Part shown: positions 53,094 through 62,120 of the stretch, one piece after another
How positions within the stretch are numbered: position 1 is the stretch's first letter
Layout of the letters: the number at the start of each line of letters is the position of its first letter
From: Synergistaceae bacterium
GTDB taxonomy: Bacteria > Synergistota > Synergistia > Synergistales > Aminobacteriaceae
Reading direction: 5' to 3'
Assembly (NCBI GenBank): GCA_017451025.1
Contig: JAFSSM010000051.1
Span: forward strand, 1 to 64,000
DNA: 64,000 nucleotides
Program-made: the position numbers and the translations under genes
Notes under the pieces: generated by a model
What the model saw: only the letters and a program-made list of their open reading frames with translations
Databases searched by the model: none
Told to the model about the DNA's origin: nothing

Positions 53094-54296
53094 ATGGAGA
53101 AGCATGAACTTGTAATTATCGGAGCAGGCCCGGCAGGAATGAGCGCGGCAATTTACGGCAGGCGTGCAGGGCTTGATGTGCTTGTGCTTGAACGCGGAGC
53201 AACCGGCGGACAGATTAACAGCACAGACGAAATCGAGAACTATCCGGGAATAGCGCACGCTACCGGCCCGGAAATCGGAGACATGCTCAAGAATCACGCT
53301 ATGAAGTTCAACACCGAGTTCCGGATGATCGACAACAGCAAGGTAGAACTTCGCGGCGACAAGAAGATAGTTATCACGAAGAAGGGCCAAGAAACCAGCG
53401 AGATAGAGGCCGAAGCAGTAATCGTTGCGACAGGTGCGCACTTCCGCAGGCTCGGCTGTGATGGCGAAGCTGAACACATCGGGCAGGGAGTGAGTTTCTG
53501 TGCAACTTGCGACGCAATGTTCTACGAGGACCTTGAAGTTGCAGTAGTGGGCGGCGGCAACACAGCAATTGAGGAGGGAAATTACCTCACCAAATTTGCC
53601 TCTAAGGTGTACATCATTCACCGCCGTGATGAGTTCCGCGCGGACAGGTCAGCAATTGAGCAGGCACTCTCCAACCCCAAAATTGTGCCAGTCTATAACA
53701 CTGTCGTCGAGAAAATCGAGGGTAACGGCATGGTCGAGAACTTGGTGCTCAAAAACGTTAAGACCAGCGAAACATCTAACCTTCCTGTTGCCGGAGTGTT
53801 TATGTTCGTGGGACAGGAGCCGGATAATGACTGCGTGAAGGGACTCGTTGAGACGGAAAAAGGCGGCTGGATAATCACTAATGACCGCATGGAAACTTCG
53901 GTCGAGGGAATTTTCGCGGCAGGGGACGTTCGGAGCAAGTATCTGCGTCAGGTAATTACTGCGGCATCTGACGGAGCGGTTGCGGCTATGGCGGCAAGTT
54001 CATACATCAACGAACAGCTGCATTTCCGCTCTACACTGTTTGAGCCTGATTTTGTGGCGGCGTTGTTCTATTCGAGCATTGATGCTGTCCAGGTGAGACT
54101 GGCGGACCGCGTGGAGAAATTCACGAAATCACACGGCCTGAACATTCCTGTTATTGACGGCTACAAGAATGCGAGAATGACGGAGAAGCTCGGCCTTCTG
54201 GAGAAGATGCCCGCAATAGTAACATTGAGGAAGGGCGTTGTTGAGAAAGTCAGCCCGCTCAAAGACGAAGCAGATATTGCTAGTACGCTGGCATAG
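53094..54296 (+). CDS. trxB: Thioredoxin reductase with C-terminal thioredoxin-like domain lacking CxxC
   Basis: Flavoenzyme reducing thioredoxin with NADPH. FAD motif VIIGAGPAGMSAAIYGRRAG, redox site FCATCDAMF (CATC about 141-144), NAD(P) motif VAVVGGGNTAIEEGNYLTK, GIFAAGDVRSKYLRQVITAA. The usual protein ends about residue 312; here about 85 more residues follow (FVAALFYSSIDAVQVRLADR; IPVIDGYKNARMTEKLG; MPAIVTLRKGVVEKVSPL) that resemble a thioredoxin fold but have no cysteine pair where CGPC would be. Two domains in one 400-residue frame. Confidence 0.9.
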   Translation: MEKHELVIIGAGPAGMSAAIYGRRAGLDVLVLERGATGGQINSTDEIENYPGIAHATGPEIGDMLKNHAMKFNTEFRMIDNSKVELRGDKKIVITKKGQETSEIEAEAVIVATGAHFRRLGCDGEAEHIGQGVSFCATCDAMFYEDLEVAVVGGGNTAIEEGNYLTKFASKVYIIHRRDEFRADRSAIEQALSNPKIVPVYNTVVEKIEGNGMVENLVLKNVKTSETSNLPVAGVFMFVGQEPDNDCVKGLVETEKGGWIITNDRMETSVEGIFAAGDVRSKYLRQVITAASDGAVAAMAASSYINEQLHFRSTLFEPDFVAALFYSSIDAVQVRLADRVEKFTKSHGLNIPVIDGYKNARMTEKLGLLEKMPAIVTLRKGVVEKVSPLKDEADIASTLA

Positions 54297-54299
54297 ATA

Positions 54300-54350
54300 C
54301 ACTGCAGGACGGAAGGAGCTGTGAAAATCTTCTGTCCTGTTTTTGTTTGC
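54300..54350 (+). terminator. Terminator after trxB
   Basis: CAGGACGGAAG/CTTCTGTCCTG stem followed by TTTTTGTTT. A TGCTATAAT promoter element for the next gene follows at about 54357-54365. Confidence 0.8.
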
Positions 54351-54356
54351 AACAAC

Positions 54357-54365
54357 TGCTATAAT
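54357..54365 (+). promoter_or_regulatory. Extended -10 promoter of the DUF3798 ABC transporter operon
   Basis: TGCTATAAT, a perfect -10 with TGn extension, 39 bases before the TTG start. Confidence 0.6.
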
Positions 54366-54403
54366 ATTTCACATCCCCAAAAAATCGAAGGAGGACTAAT
54401 CCC

Positions 54404-55630
54404 TTGAAGATCAAGACAGTATTAGCAGTAGTGCTTGCGTGCGCACTGACAGCCGGAGCGGTCTGGGCAGCAGAGCCTGCGAAATTCCACATCGGAGTCA
54501 TGACCGGAACGGTCTCCCAGAGCGAAGACGACCTCAGAGGCGCAGAACTCATGATCAAGATGTACGGCGACACTAAGGACGGCGGAATGATCACTCACGT
54601 AACTTATCCCGACAATTTCCCGTCTGAACAGGAGACAACGATCAGCCAGATAGTCGGCCTTGCAGACGATCCATTGATGAAGGTTATCGTCGTGAACCAG
54701 GCAGTGCCCGGCACAGCAGAGGCTTTCAGGCGAGTCCGCGAGAAGAGGAATGATATTCTGCTTCTTGCCGGCGAACCCCACGAAGATCCCGGCGTAATCA
54801 GTGAGGCGGCGGACATCGCTACCCACACTGACCACATCGGACGCGGCTACACTATTCCTCTGGGAGCTAAGAGAATGGGCGCAAAGACTTTCGTGCATAT
54901 CTCCTTCCCGAGACACATGAGCTACGAGACACTTGGCCTTAGACGTGCAATCATGGAGGAAGCCTGCAAGGATCTGGGCATCAAGTTTGTGTTCGAGACA
55001 GCCCCGGACCCGACAAGCGATGTCGGCATGGCCGGAGCACAGCAGTACATCCTCGAGAACATGCCCGCGTGGATCGAGAAGTACGGCAAGGACGCAGCGT
55101 TCTTCTGCACCAACGACGGACACACTGAGCCTCTGCTTCGTCAGGTTGCGAGACTCGGCGGGTTCTTCGTCGAGGCAGACCTTCCCTCGCCGCTGATGGG
55201 CTATCCCGGAGCACTGGGAATTGACCTCTCTGCAGAGCAGGGAGACTGGCCCGCAATCCTCAAGAAGGTTGAGGACGCAGTTGTGAAGGCCGGAGGCGGC
55301 GGACGTATGGGCACTTGGGCGTATTCTTGGGGCTATACCACAACAGCAGCTCTTGTTGAGTACGGCAAGCGTTACGTTGAAGGAACATTCACCAACAAAC
55401 TTGGAAGCGCACAGGCACTCAGGGAAATGCGCGAGGCTTATGATCAGTTCTGCCCCGGCGCGCATTGGGGTGCAAGCTACTTCATCGATGCGGTCAGCGG
55501 CGTGAAGAACCCTCACTTTGTGCTGCTAAGGCAGGATACTTATGTTCTCGGCGGAGACTATCTCGGACTCGCTGATGTCGAGATCCCCGAAAAGTACTTC
55601 CAGATCCGCATGACACCTGCCGCTCAGTAA
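54404..55630 (+). CDS. DUF3798-type substrate-binding protein of an ABC importer
   Basis: TTG start at 54404 behind GAAGGAGGA. Signal peptide KIKTVLAVVLACALTAGAVWA. The mature 385 residues have the two-lobed periplasmic-binding-protein pattern (FHIGVMTGTVSQSEDDLRGA; VTYPDNFPSEQETTISQIVG; ILLLAGEPHEDPGVISEAAD; AAFFCTNDGHTEPLLRQVAR), which I recall as DUF3798, common in Synergistota and Fusobacteria. First gene of the transporter operon; a hairpin terminator after it probably gives excess binding protein over membrane parts. Substrate unknown. Confidence 0.85.
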   Translation: MKIKTVLAVVLACALTAGAVWAAEPAKFHIGVMTGTVSQSEDDLRGAELMIKMYGDTKDGGMITHVTYPDNFPSEQETTISQIVGLADDPLMKVIVVNQAVPGTAEAFRRVREKRNDILLLAGEPHEDPGVISEAADIATHTDHIGRGYTIPLGAKRMGAKTFVHISFPRHMSYETLGLRRAIMEEACKDLGIKFVFETAPDPTSDVGMAGAQQYILENMPAWIEKYGKDAAFFCTNDGHTEPLLRQVARLGGFFVEADLPSPLMGYPGALGIDLSAEQGDWPAILKKVEDAVVKAGGGGRMGTWAYSWGYTTTAALVEYGKRYVEGTFTNKLGSAQALREMREAYDQFCPGAHWGASYFIDAVSGVKNPHFVLLRQDTYVLGGDYLGLADVEIPEKYFQIRMTPAAQ

Positions 55631-55647
55631 GAACCAGCTAAACCAGC

Positions 55648-55697
55648 AAGTCAGGGAGTGCGCAGAGCTTTAATCTGACGCATTCCCTTTTTTTATA
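55648..55697 (+). terminator. Partial terminator between binding-protein and ATPase genes
   Basis: AGGGAGTGCGCAGA...TGACGCATTCCCT hairpin followed by seven T; since no new promoter is clear, read-through probably feeds the downstream genes. Confidence 0.75.
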
Positions 55698-55713
55698 GCA
55701 AGAGGTGATTCAT

Positions 55714-57363
55714 TTGTTGTTACAGCTCGAACATATAGGCAAAGAGTTTTACGGCAACCGAGTCCTGGCGGATATATCCTTCGGGATAGAGCCGGGCGAA
55801 ATTATAGGGCTTGTCGGTGAAAACGGTGCCGGCAAGTCAACGCTCCTTAATATTCTGTTCGGAATGCCGGTTATTTCGTCAACAGGAGGCTATGAGGGAG
55901 AAATTCAGCTTGACGGCCATCGTGTGCACTTCACTTCGCCGAATCAGGCACTCGAAGCGGGTATCGGTATGGTGCATCAGGAATTTTCGCTGATACCCGG
56001 CTTCACAGCAACGGAGAACATACTTCTTAACCGTGAAGTCCTCAACGGCTCATCGATGAGCTATGTCTTCAGCGATAGGGTGTCGACGCTGAACCGCGAG
56101 GCGATGCGCCAGAGGGCAAGCGACGCTATCCACACGCTGGGTGTGAACATCAGCCCCGATATGGTGGTAAGCGAAATGCCGGTAGGCTACAAGCAGTTCA
56201 TCGAGATTGCCCGCGAAATCGACAGGAAAAACACGCGTCTTCTCTTCCTCGATGAACCTACAGCAGTCCTCACGGAACAGGAGGCGGAAATTCTGCTGAT
56301 TGCACTCCAGAAACTGGCCAGACAGGGAATAGCAATTGTGTTTATCTCCCACAGATTGAGCGAGGTAAAAACTCTATGCAGCAGAATTATCGTGCTCAGG
56401 GACGGAAGACTCATAACAGATTCTCCGGCCGAAACGCTCACGACGCGCGAGATAGCCTCACTGATGGTTGGACGCGAGAGCACCCGCAAGGAGGAAGTCC
56501 CGGAAATTTCTGATGCTCCGGTTGAGACTGGGAGCGTTGACGATACCCTGAACGCCGCCCCCAAAAAGAAGAAGAAGCCCAAGCCCGCGCTTAAGGTCGA
56601 ACATCTTTGGGTGGACATGCCCGGCGAGACGGTGCGTGATGTTTCGTTTGAGGTGAAGAAGGGAGAAATTTTCGGTATAGGCGGACTTGCTGGGCACGGC
56701 AAGCTCGGAATCCCCAACGGAATTATGGGGCTGTATCCTGCTGGCGGAAAAGTCAGGCTGTTCGGACGCAGGCTCACCCTCAACAAGCCCAGAGCAGCAC
56801 TTGGCCGGAAAATGGCGTTTGTATCTGAGGACAGAAGAGGAGTCGGGCTTCTGCTCGATGAGCCGCTCGACTGGAACATTACGTTTACGGCGATGCAGAC
56901 ACAGGGAAGGTTTTTGCTGGGTATTCCGTTTATCTTCCAGATGAGGAACGAGCACGCGATGGCGAAGGAGACCAAAAAGTTCATCGAGTCACTTGGCATA
57001 AAGTGCACCGGCCCGAAGCAGAAAGCAGGAGAACTTTCCGGAGGTAACCAGCAGAAAGTATGTTTAGCGAAGGCATTTGTGCTCAGGCCCGATATTTTGT
57101 TGATATGCGAGCCGACAAGAGGAATCGACATCGGCGCAAAGACCCTAGTTCTGGACACTCTCAGGGAGTACAACAAGGAGCACGGCACAACGATAATCAT
57201 TACCAGTTCCGAGCTTGAAGAATTACGTTCTGTGTGCGACCGCGTGGCGATTGTCGATAAGGGAGAAATTGCCGGAATACTGCCCGCGTCAAGTCCTGCT
57301 GAGGAGTTCGGAATGCTCATGATGGGCGAAAAAATGCGGGTAGCTCTTGCCGCGACAGAGTAA
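55714..57363 (+). CDS. ABC transporter ATP-binding protein (two-NBD, RbsA/MglA-like)
   Basis: Couples ATP hydrolysis to import. First domain: GLVGENGAGKSTLLNILFG (Walker A), signature replaced by MPVGYKQFIEIAREI, LLFLDEPTAVL (Walker B). A lysine-rich linker (PKKKKKPKPALK) precedes the second domain: degenerate Walker A GIGGLAGHGKLG (usual for this family), signature ELSGGNQQKVCLAKA, LLICEPTRGIDIGAK. GAGGTG at about 55705 is the ribosome site, so I choose TTG 55714 rather than the GTG within it. Confidence 0.9.
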   Translation: MLLQLEHIGKEFYGNRVLADISFGIEPGEIIGLVGENGAGKSTLLNILFGMPVISSTGGYEGEIQLDGHRVHFTSPNQALEAGIGMVHQEFSLIPGFTATENILLNREVLNGSSMSYVFSDRVSTLNREAMRQRASDAIHTLGVNISPDMVVSEMPVGYKQFIEIAREIDRKNTRLLFLDEPTAVLTEQEAEILLIALQKLARQGIAIVFISHRLSEVKTLCSRIIVLRDGRLITDSPAETLTTREIASLMVGRESTRKEEVPEISDAPVETGSVDDTLNAAPKKKKKPKPALKVEHLWVDMPGETVRDVSFEVKKGEIFGIGGLAGHGKLGIPNGIMGLYPAGGKVRLFGRRLTLNKPRAALGRKMAFVSEDRRGVGLLLDEPLDWNITFTAMQTQGRFLLGIPFIFQMRNEHAMAKETKKFIESLGIKCTGPKQKAGELSGGNQQKVCLAKAFVLRPDILLICEPTRGIDIGAKTLVLDTLREYNKEHGTTIIITSSELEELRSVCDRVAIVDKGEIAGILPASSPAEEFGMLMMGEKMRVALAATE

Positions 57364-57375
57364 GGAGGCTGAAGC

Positions 57376-58512
57376 ATGATAAAGAGGTTTATTCAAAATG
57401 CAGGGTGGCCAAGAATAATTATTGCGCTGTTCCTGCTGGCATTGTTCATAGCTGCTCCGTTTGTTGGCGTGAGGGTTGATACGTCGCTGTCAAATACCCT
57501 TGTGCGCTTCGGCATGAACGGAGTTATGGTTTTGGCGATGATCCCGATGGTGCAGGCGGGCTGCGGCTTGAACTTCGGCCTTCCTCTGGGAATAATCGCC
57601 GGACTTTTGGGAGCAACACTCTCGATTGAGTGGAACGTAGAGATTTTGAGCTGGCTTGTCGGTATGGCCGGAAAGTACAATATTTCGTGGCTGACGCAGG
57701 AGTTCGCGGACACTTGGCGCGAGCCGATAGGTTTGGCCAGCGCAATAATTATCGCTGTACCGATTGCGGCGATACTCGGCTGGTTCTACGGAAAGCTGCT
57801 GAATCGCGTTAAGGGCGACGAAATGATGATTGCTACGTATGTTGGGTTCTCGTCGGTGTCGTTCATGTGCATTGCGTGGCTGTTGTTGCCCTACAAGCAC
57901 CCGACGATGGTATGGGGTTACGCCGGAAGAGGACTCAGGACAACAATCAGCGTCGAGGGTTATTGGCTTCACGTACTGAATGACTCGCTGGCGGTAAATC
58001 TCGGTGATTACTCGTCAATGCCGGAGTGGATTAATCACCTGTATATTCCGACGGGAATGCTGATATTTTTTGCGGTTATGGCAGTCATCGTGTGGATATT
58101 CATGCGCACAAAAACAGGTACGGCTATGACCGCTGTAGGCTCCAACCCTGAATTTGCGCGGGCAAGCGGCGTGAATGTCGACAAGATGCGCACGATAAGC
58201 GTAGTGCTCTCAACAGTTCTGGGAGCAGTCGGAATTATCGTCTACGAGCAGAGCTTCGGGTTCATTCAGTTGTATATGGGACCGTTCTACATGGCACTTC
58301 CTGCGGTTGCTTCGATTCTGCTGGGAGGAGCGAGCGTCAACAAGGCAAGCATTCTCAATGTAATTGTCGGTACGTTCCTGTTTCAGGGCATTCTGACCAT
58401 GACACCGAGCGTGATAAACAGTTATTTGCAGACGGACATGTCCGAAGTCATCAGGTTAATAGTGAGCAACGGAATGATTCTCTACGCTCTCACGAGAAAG
58501 GTGCGTGGCTAA
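57376..58512 (+). CDS. ABC transporter permease 1
   Basis: 378 residues with about nine or ten hydrophobic segments, of the sugar/nucleoside (RbsC/BPD_transp_2) type: NFGLPLGIIAGLLGATLSIE, AIPIAAILGWFYGKLLNRVK-type loop, TAVGSNPEFARASGVNVDKM (EAA-like contact segment with the ATPase) and LLGGASVNKASILNVIVGT. Starts 13 bases after the ATPase stop; ends overlapping permease 2 by eight bases. Confidence 0.88.
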   Translation: MIKRFIQNAGWPRIIIALFLLALFIAAPFVGVRVDTSLSNTLVRFGMNGVMVLAMIPMVQAGCGLNFGLPLGIIAGLLGATLSIEWNVEILSWLVGMAGKYNISWLTQEFADTWREPIGLASAIIIAVPIAAILGWFYGKLLNRVKGDEMMIATYVGFSSVSFMCIAWLLLPYKHPTMVWGYAGRGLRTTISVEGYWLHVLNDSLAVNLGDYSSMPEWINHLYIPTGMLIFFAVMAVIVWIFMRTKTGTAMTAVGSNPEFARASGVNVDKMRTISVVLSTVLGAVGIIVYEQSFGFIQLYMGPFYMALPAVASILLGGASVNKASILNVIVGTFLFQGILTMTPSVINSYLQTDMSEVIRLIVSNGMILYALTRKVRG

Positions 58513-59689
58513 AATGATGCGCAAACTTTTTGACATAATCGCCGGAAATGCAGTACCTGCGGTGTTCATACTCATATCCGCCTTCGCAATTCCGTTGAGC
58601 GGGTATTCTGCGACGTATCTTGTTCAGGAATTATTGACGAGGATCGGGCGCAACTCCTTCCTGATACTCTCGCTGCTTATCCCGATAATGGCAGGAATGG
58701 GCCTTAACTTCGGAATGGTTCTCGGAGCGATGGCCGGACAGATTGGTCTGCTGTTCATCTATGACTGGGGAGTAGTCGGGCTTCCGGGAATGATTCTTGC
58801 GTGCCTGATAGGGACTCCGATCGCAATAGTGCTCGGATTTTTCTGCGGAGCCGTGCTTAATCGCGCAAAGGGCCGCGAAATGGTTACGAGCTACATTCTG
58901 GGCTTCTTCATCAACGGTGTATACCAGATGTTTGTGCTCTATCTAATGGGCTGGGTAATCCCCATCACTAACCCTACTCTGCTTCTCTCGAGAGGCTACG
59001 GTGTGCGTAATGCGGTCAGCCTTGTGGGAATAAGAGGAGTGCTCGACAACCTGATACCGACGATTATTGCCGGCACAGACAGCGCAAAGCAGTTCATCAA
59101 CATTAACGGTGCAGGCACATTCATAGCGGTGCATGTCCCGTACCTGAATGGTGCAATCAGAATCCCGCTCGGTACGCTAATCGTGATTGGTCTGTTCTGC
59201 CTGTTCATCGTGTGGTTCAGGAAGACAAAGCTCGGCCAGGATATGCGCGCAATCGGTCAGAATCAGGCGGTAGCTGACAGCGCGGGAATAGCGGTGAACC
59301 GGACGAGAATAATCGCTATCGTAATTTCGACGGTGCTTGCGTGCTACGGGCAGATAATCTACCTGCAGAACATGGGCACGCTGAACACCTACAACAGCCA
59401 CGATCAGGCCGGAATGTTCTCGATAGCGGCACTGCTTATCGGCGGGGCGAGCGTCTCCCGTGCGAGCATCGCGAATGTATTTGTGGGAGTGATTCTGTTT
59501 CACCTGATGTTCATAGTTGCGCCGATGGCCGGAAAGAATCTCGTGGGTGAAGCGCAGATCGGAGAATATTTCCGCGTGTTCGTGTCCTACGGGATAATAG
59601 CGATTGCGCTTGTGCTTCACGCGTGGAAACGCAACAGGGAACGCGAGGCCGCAAGAAGGAGTCTTCGCGGGAACAAGGGAGGCGAGTAA
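58505..59689 (+). CDS. ABC transporter permease 2
   Basis: 394 residues, paralogous to permease 1: NFGMVLGAMAGQIGLLFIYD, VLGFFCGAVLNRAKGREMVT, RAIGQNQAVADSAGIAVNRT, LLIGGASVSRASIANVFVGV. GTG start at 58505 inside the permease 1 stop region. Together they form the heterodimeric membrane channel of the importer. Confidence 0.88.
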   Translation: MAKMMRKLFDIIAGNAVPAVFILISAFAIPLSGYSATYLVQELLTRIGRNSFLILSLLIPIMAGMGLNFGMVLGAMAGQIGLLFIYDWGVVGLPGMILACLIGTPIAIVLGFFCGAVLNRAKGREMVTSYILGFFINGVYQMFVLYLMGWVIPITNPTLLLSRGYGVRNAVSLVGIRGVLDNLIPTIIAGTDSAKQFININGAGTFIAVHVPYLNGAIRIPLGTLIVIGLFCLFIVWFRKTKLGQDMRAIGQNQAVADSAGIAVNRTRIIAIVISTVLACYGQIIYLQNMGTLNTYNSHDQAGMFSIAALLIGGASVSRASIANVFVGVILFHLMFIVAPMAGKNLVGEAQIGEYFRVFVSYGIIAIALVLHAWKRNREREAARRSLRGNKGGE

Positions 59690-59691
59690 TT

Positions 59692-60189
59692 ATGTACGAG
59701 GAATATCTGAATGAATTTATGCTCCAGTTCCAGAAGATGCCGGAAGTGTTTATCGGCGGAGGAGCAGTTATTCTCTTTGTCCTGCTCTTCCTTTTGCGGG
59801 GAATAGGCTTCTTCAGGTTCTTCTTCAGGTGGTATCAGCGGCTTATAGTTATTGCGGCACTGTGCGCTTTGGGGCTGTGGATGTTCTGGATAGGCCGTGA
59901 ACATCAGATCTTTCTGGACAACAAGACGCTTGGCGATTTCAGGGCACTTGAGCAGGTGAACGTGAGGATAAACGGCGGGGAACCTGCGGAGCTGATGGCA
60001 CGAGAACGCGACGTACGAAAAGTTGTCGGGCCGTCGTTTGAGCTTCAGGCGGAGGTGTTTGACGCTGACGGCGAGGTAGTGAATCACATTACGAGGATAA
60101 TTCGTCCTGGATGCAGCAAGGACATAATGATTAGCCTTCCAGTTCTGGCTGGAGGGGCCGAAGGATTCGTAGTGCCTGCTCCTAGATAA
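59692..60189 (+). CDS. Small membrane protein of the ABC operon
   Basis: 165 residues; ATG at 59692 behind GGGAGG, two bases after the permease 2 stop. Two membrane helices (about 20-37 FIGGGAVILFVLLFLLRGIG and about 45-67 YQRLIVIAALCALGLWMFWI), then an extracytoplasmic beta-rich domain (NVRINGGEPAELMARERDVR; RIIRPGCSKDIMISLP). I do not recognise it; the fixed place in the operon suggests an accessory transporter subunit. Confidence 0.75.
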   Translation: MYEEYLNEFMLQFQKMPEVFIGGGAVILFVLLFLLRGIGFFRFFFRWYQRLIVIAALCALGLWMFWIGREHQIFLDNKTLGDFRALEQVNVRINGGEPAELMARERDVRKVVGPSFELQAEVFDADGEVVNHITRIIRPGCSKDIMISLPVLAGGAEGFVVPAPR

Positions 60190-60199
60190 AGAGGACGCT

Positions 60200-61030
60200 A
60201 TGAGTGTAATCACTAACGAGGAAATACTTGCGGAACTTCAGCCGTTGACACTGATGGATGATCTGTTCATGCGCATATTCTTCAAGGACAATATTCCGTG
60301 TGCGCAGATTATGCTTCGAGTTATTCTGAACAAGCCCAAACTGATTGTGAGATCTGTGAAGGTTCAGTACGTGCTGAAGGGAGGAGACGACTCGCATTAT
60401 GTCCGGCTGGATATGTGGGCTGATGATTACGACGGGACGCAGTATGACACTGAATTTCAGAACGTATCATCAGGAGCGAGTCCACAGCGTGCGAGGTACA
60501 ACAGCGCAATACTTGATGCCAATATTCTGAAGCCGAAGGAAGATTATTCGGTGCTGAAGAAGCGTGAGAGTGTAGTAATTTTCATCACGGATAAGGATGT
60601 TTTGGGTGAGGGAGAGCCGATATATTTTATCGACAGGGTAATTCTGAAGTCCGGTAAGAAGTTTAACGACGGCTCTCACATAGTATACGTGAACACATCG
60701 CATCAGGATTTGTCGACTGAATTGGGAAGGCTTGTGCATGATTTGAAGTGTGTCAAGCCTGAGGAAATGTTGGATCCTGTCTTTGCGGAGAAGGCAGAAG
60801 AGACGAAAGGAGGTACTGTTATGGGAGTCTGGGAAGAGATGGAAAGCGAGGCCGAAGCACGAGGTGAGGCACGAGGCGAAGCACGAGGTGAGGCACGAGG
60901 CAAAGCCATAGCCGCCGAGAATATCGCACTGAACTTCATCAAGGCAGGGAAGGCAGCACTTGATGAAGTAGCGTCTATATGCGGCCTAACCCTCCAGCGT
61001 GTAGAGGAACTCGCCAATACTGTGCGGTAG
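60200..61030 (+). CDS. Rpn/PD-(D/E)XK nuclease family transposase-associated protein
   Basis: 276 residues of the recombination-promoting nuclease / 'PD-(D/E)XK nuclease family transposase' type. Typical start LTLMDDLFMRIFFKDN, then VLKGGDDSHYVRLDMWADDYDGTQ split as VRLDMWADDYDG...YDTEFQNV (the D...E-x-Q nuclease core), RARYNSAILDANILKPKEDY, SVVIFITDKDVLGEGEPIYF. Near the C-terminus a four-fold EARG repeat (60849-60903) precedes a helical tail. Members are DNA endonucleases linked to RecA-independent recombination. It ends the ABC operon, with its own terminator. Confidence 0.85.
   Translation: MSVITNEEILAELQPLTLMDDLFMRIFFKDNIPCAQIMLRVILNKPKLIVRSVKVQYVLKGGDDSHYVRLDMWADDYDGTQYDTEFQNVSSGASPQRARYNSAILDANILKPKEDYSVLKKRESVVIFITDKDVLGEGEPIYFIDRVILKSGKKFNDGSHIVYVNTSHQDLSTELGRLVHDLKCVKPEEMLDPVFAEKAEETKGGTVMGVWEEMESEAEARGEARGEARGEARGKAIAAENIALNFIKAGKAALDEVASICGLTLQRVEELANTVR
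60849..60903 (+). repeat. Tandem 12-base repeats coding EARG
   Basis: About four and a half copies of a 12-base unit (GARGCACGAGGY) giving Glu-Ala-Arg-Gly repeats inside the Rpn-type gene; length changes would keep the frame. Confidence 0.85.
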
Positions 61031-61040
61031 CTCAATAATT

Positions 61041-61084
61041 TTCACGGAAGGTTTCAGGCTGTCATGCCCGGCCTTCCGTTTTTA
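61041..61084 (+). terminator. Terminator after Rpn-type gene
   Basis: ACGGAAGG...CCTTCCGT stem followed by TTTTATTG; overlaps the end of the convergent LysR gene. Confidence 0.8.
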
Positions 61085-62057
61085 TTGTGCTTATTCTCGC
61101 TAGCTTCTCCCCGCCTATCACCGAAAACTGCTCCTCCATCAAATCAATAAAATACCTGCAATGATGGTTCAGGTACCTCTGCTTGCTGAATATTACGCAG
61201 ATTTTCAGGAGAATCGGCTGTCCCTTATAGCATAGAGGAAAAATGTTTACGTCATCGTTCATCTGGTAGTGCCACCGCGCCAAATTCATGTGCGACGTGA
61301 AACACCCCGCTAAAGCCCCGTTACACAGCGGAGCCATTATCGTCGTATATCCGGCCTTCAGGTAGGTCTTAGGCTCATATCCGGCATAAGCAAAACACTG
61401 CGCAATCCTCCTTCCCATCCGGCCAAGCGGCGAAACTATCAGGAACGGCAGCTCCGAAAAATCCTTCAGGTCTGCCCCATCACTAAATGCCTTCTCCTTC
61501 AGTGCCTCCGTACTTTCTCCGTAATATCTGTACAGCAGTTTATCCGACACACAGAAATACACAGGATCATCGTACACCGCCCTGACGTTCACCCTGAGTT
61601 TTTGGGCTTCCGTGTCAACAGTTACCGCAAAATCCACCTGATTCTTCTGCACCAGCATTTCCGAGTCGTCGCTCGTCCTGTCGATTAAGTCTATCGTTAC
61701 GTTCGGATACTTGGCCGAAAATTTCTCCAGCACATTCGGCAGGTAATAGTTGAAGCGCGGAGAACTTGCACTAAGCGTTATTTCACCTGTGTCGCTCTGG
61801 AGAGTGTCGACCAGTATTGCCTTGAGGTTGCGTTCTTCCTGATAGACCTTGCGGGCAAAGTTCAGGACTTCCTTTCCTGCGCTGGTCAGCTGGAGCGCGG
61901 GATACCTGTAGAATAATTTTGCTCCGTAGTAATCCTCAAGCCTCATTATGTGGTTGCTCAAAGTCTGCTGGCTCAGGTGAAGCCTCTGCGCCGTCCGCGT
62001 AATGTGCAGGTCTCTGGCCGTCTCCGCAAAATAGTACAGGCTCTCTATGTCCATCAC
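61062..62057 (-). CDS. LysR family transcriptional regulator
   Basis: 331 residues. N-terminal winged helix-turn-helix MDIESLYYFAETARDLHITR then TAQRLHLSQQTLSNHIMRLE (recognition helix about 28-47) and the LysR linker; C-terminal periplasmic-binding-protein-like effector domain (GEITLSASSPRFNYYLPNVL; YPNVTIDLIDRTSDDSEMLV; VDFAVTVDTEA). The effector and target are unknown; the divergently placed genes to the right may be targets. Confidence 0.9.
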   Translation of the reverse strand: MMDIESLYYFAETARDLHITRTAQRLHLSQQTLSNHIMRLEDYYGAKLFYRYPALQLTSAGKEVLNFARKVYQEERNLKAILVDTLQSDTGEITLSASSPRFNYYLPNVLEKFSAKYPNVTIDLIDRTSDDSEMLVQKNQVDFAVTVDTEAQKLRVNVRAVYDDPVYFCVSDKLLYRYYGESTEALKEKAFSDGADLKDFSELPFLIVSPLGRMGRRIAQCFAYAGYEPKTYLKAGYTTIMAPLCNGALAGCFTSHMNLARWHYQMNDDVNIFPLCYKGQPILLKICVIFSKQRYLNHHCRYFIDLMEEQFSVIGGEKLARISTIKTEGRA

Positions 62058-62120
62058 TATATCCTCCCGTGAATTTTTCCTGAAAGTATATCAAGAATTG
62101 CGCTCTTGTTTCAGCTTCCC

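Noticed and set aside
56187-57377. Long open frame (396 codons) antisense to the ABC ATPase gene
   Set aside because: Serine/proline-rich shadow of a well-conserved gene on the other strand.
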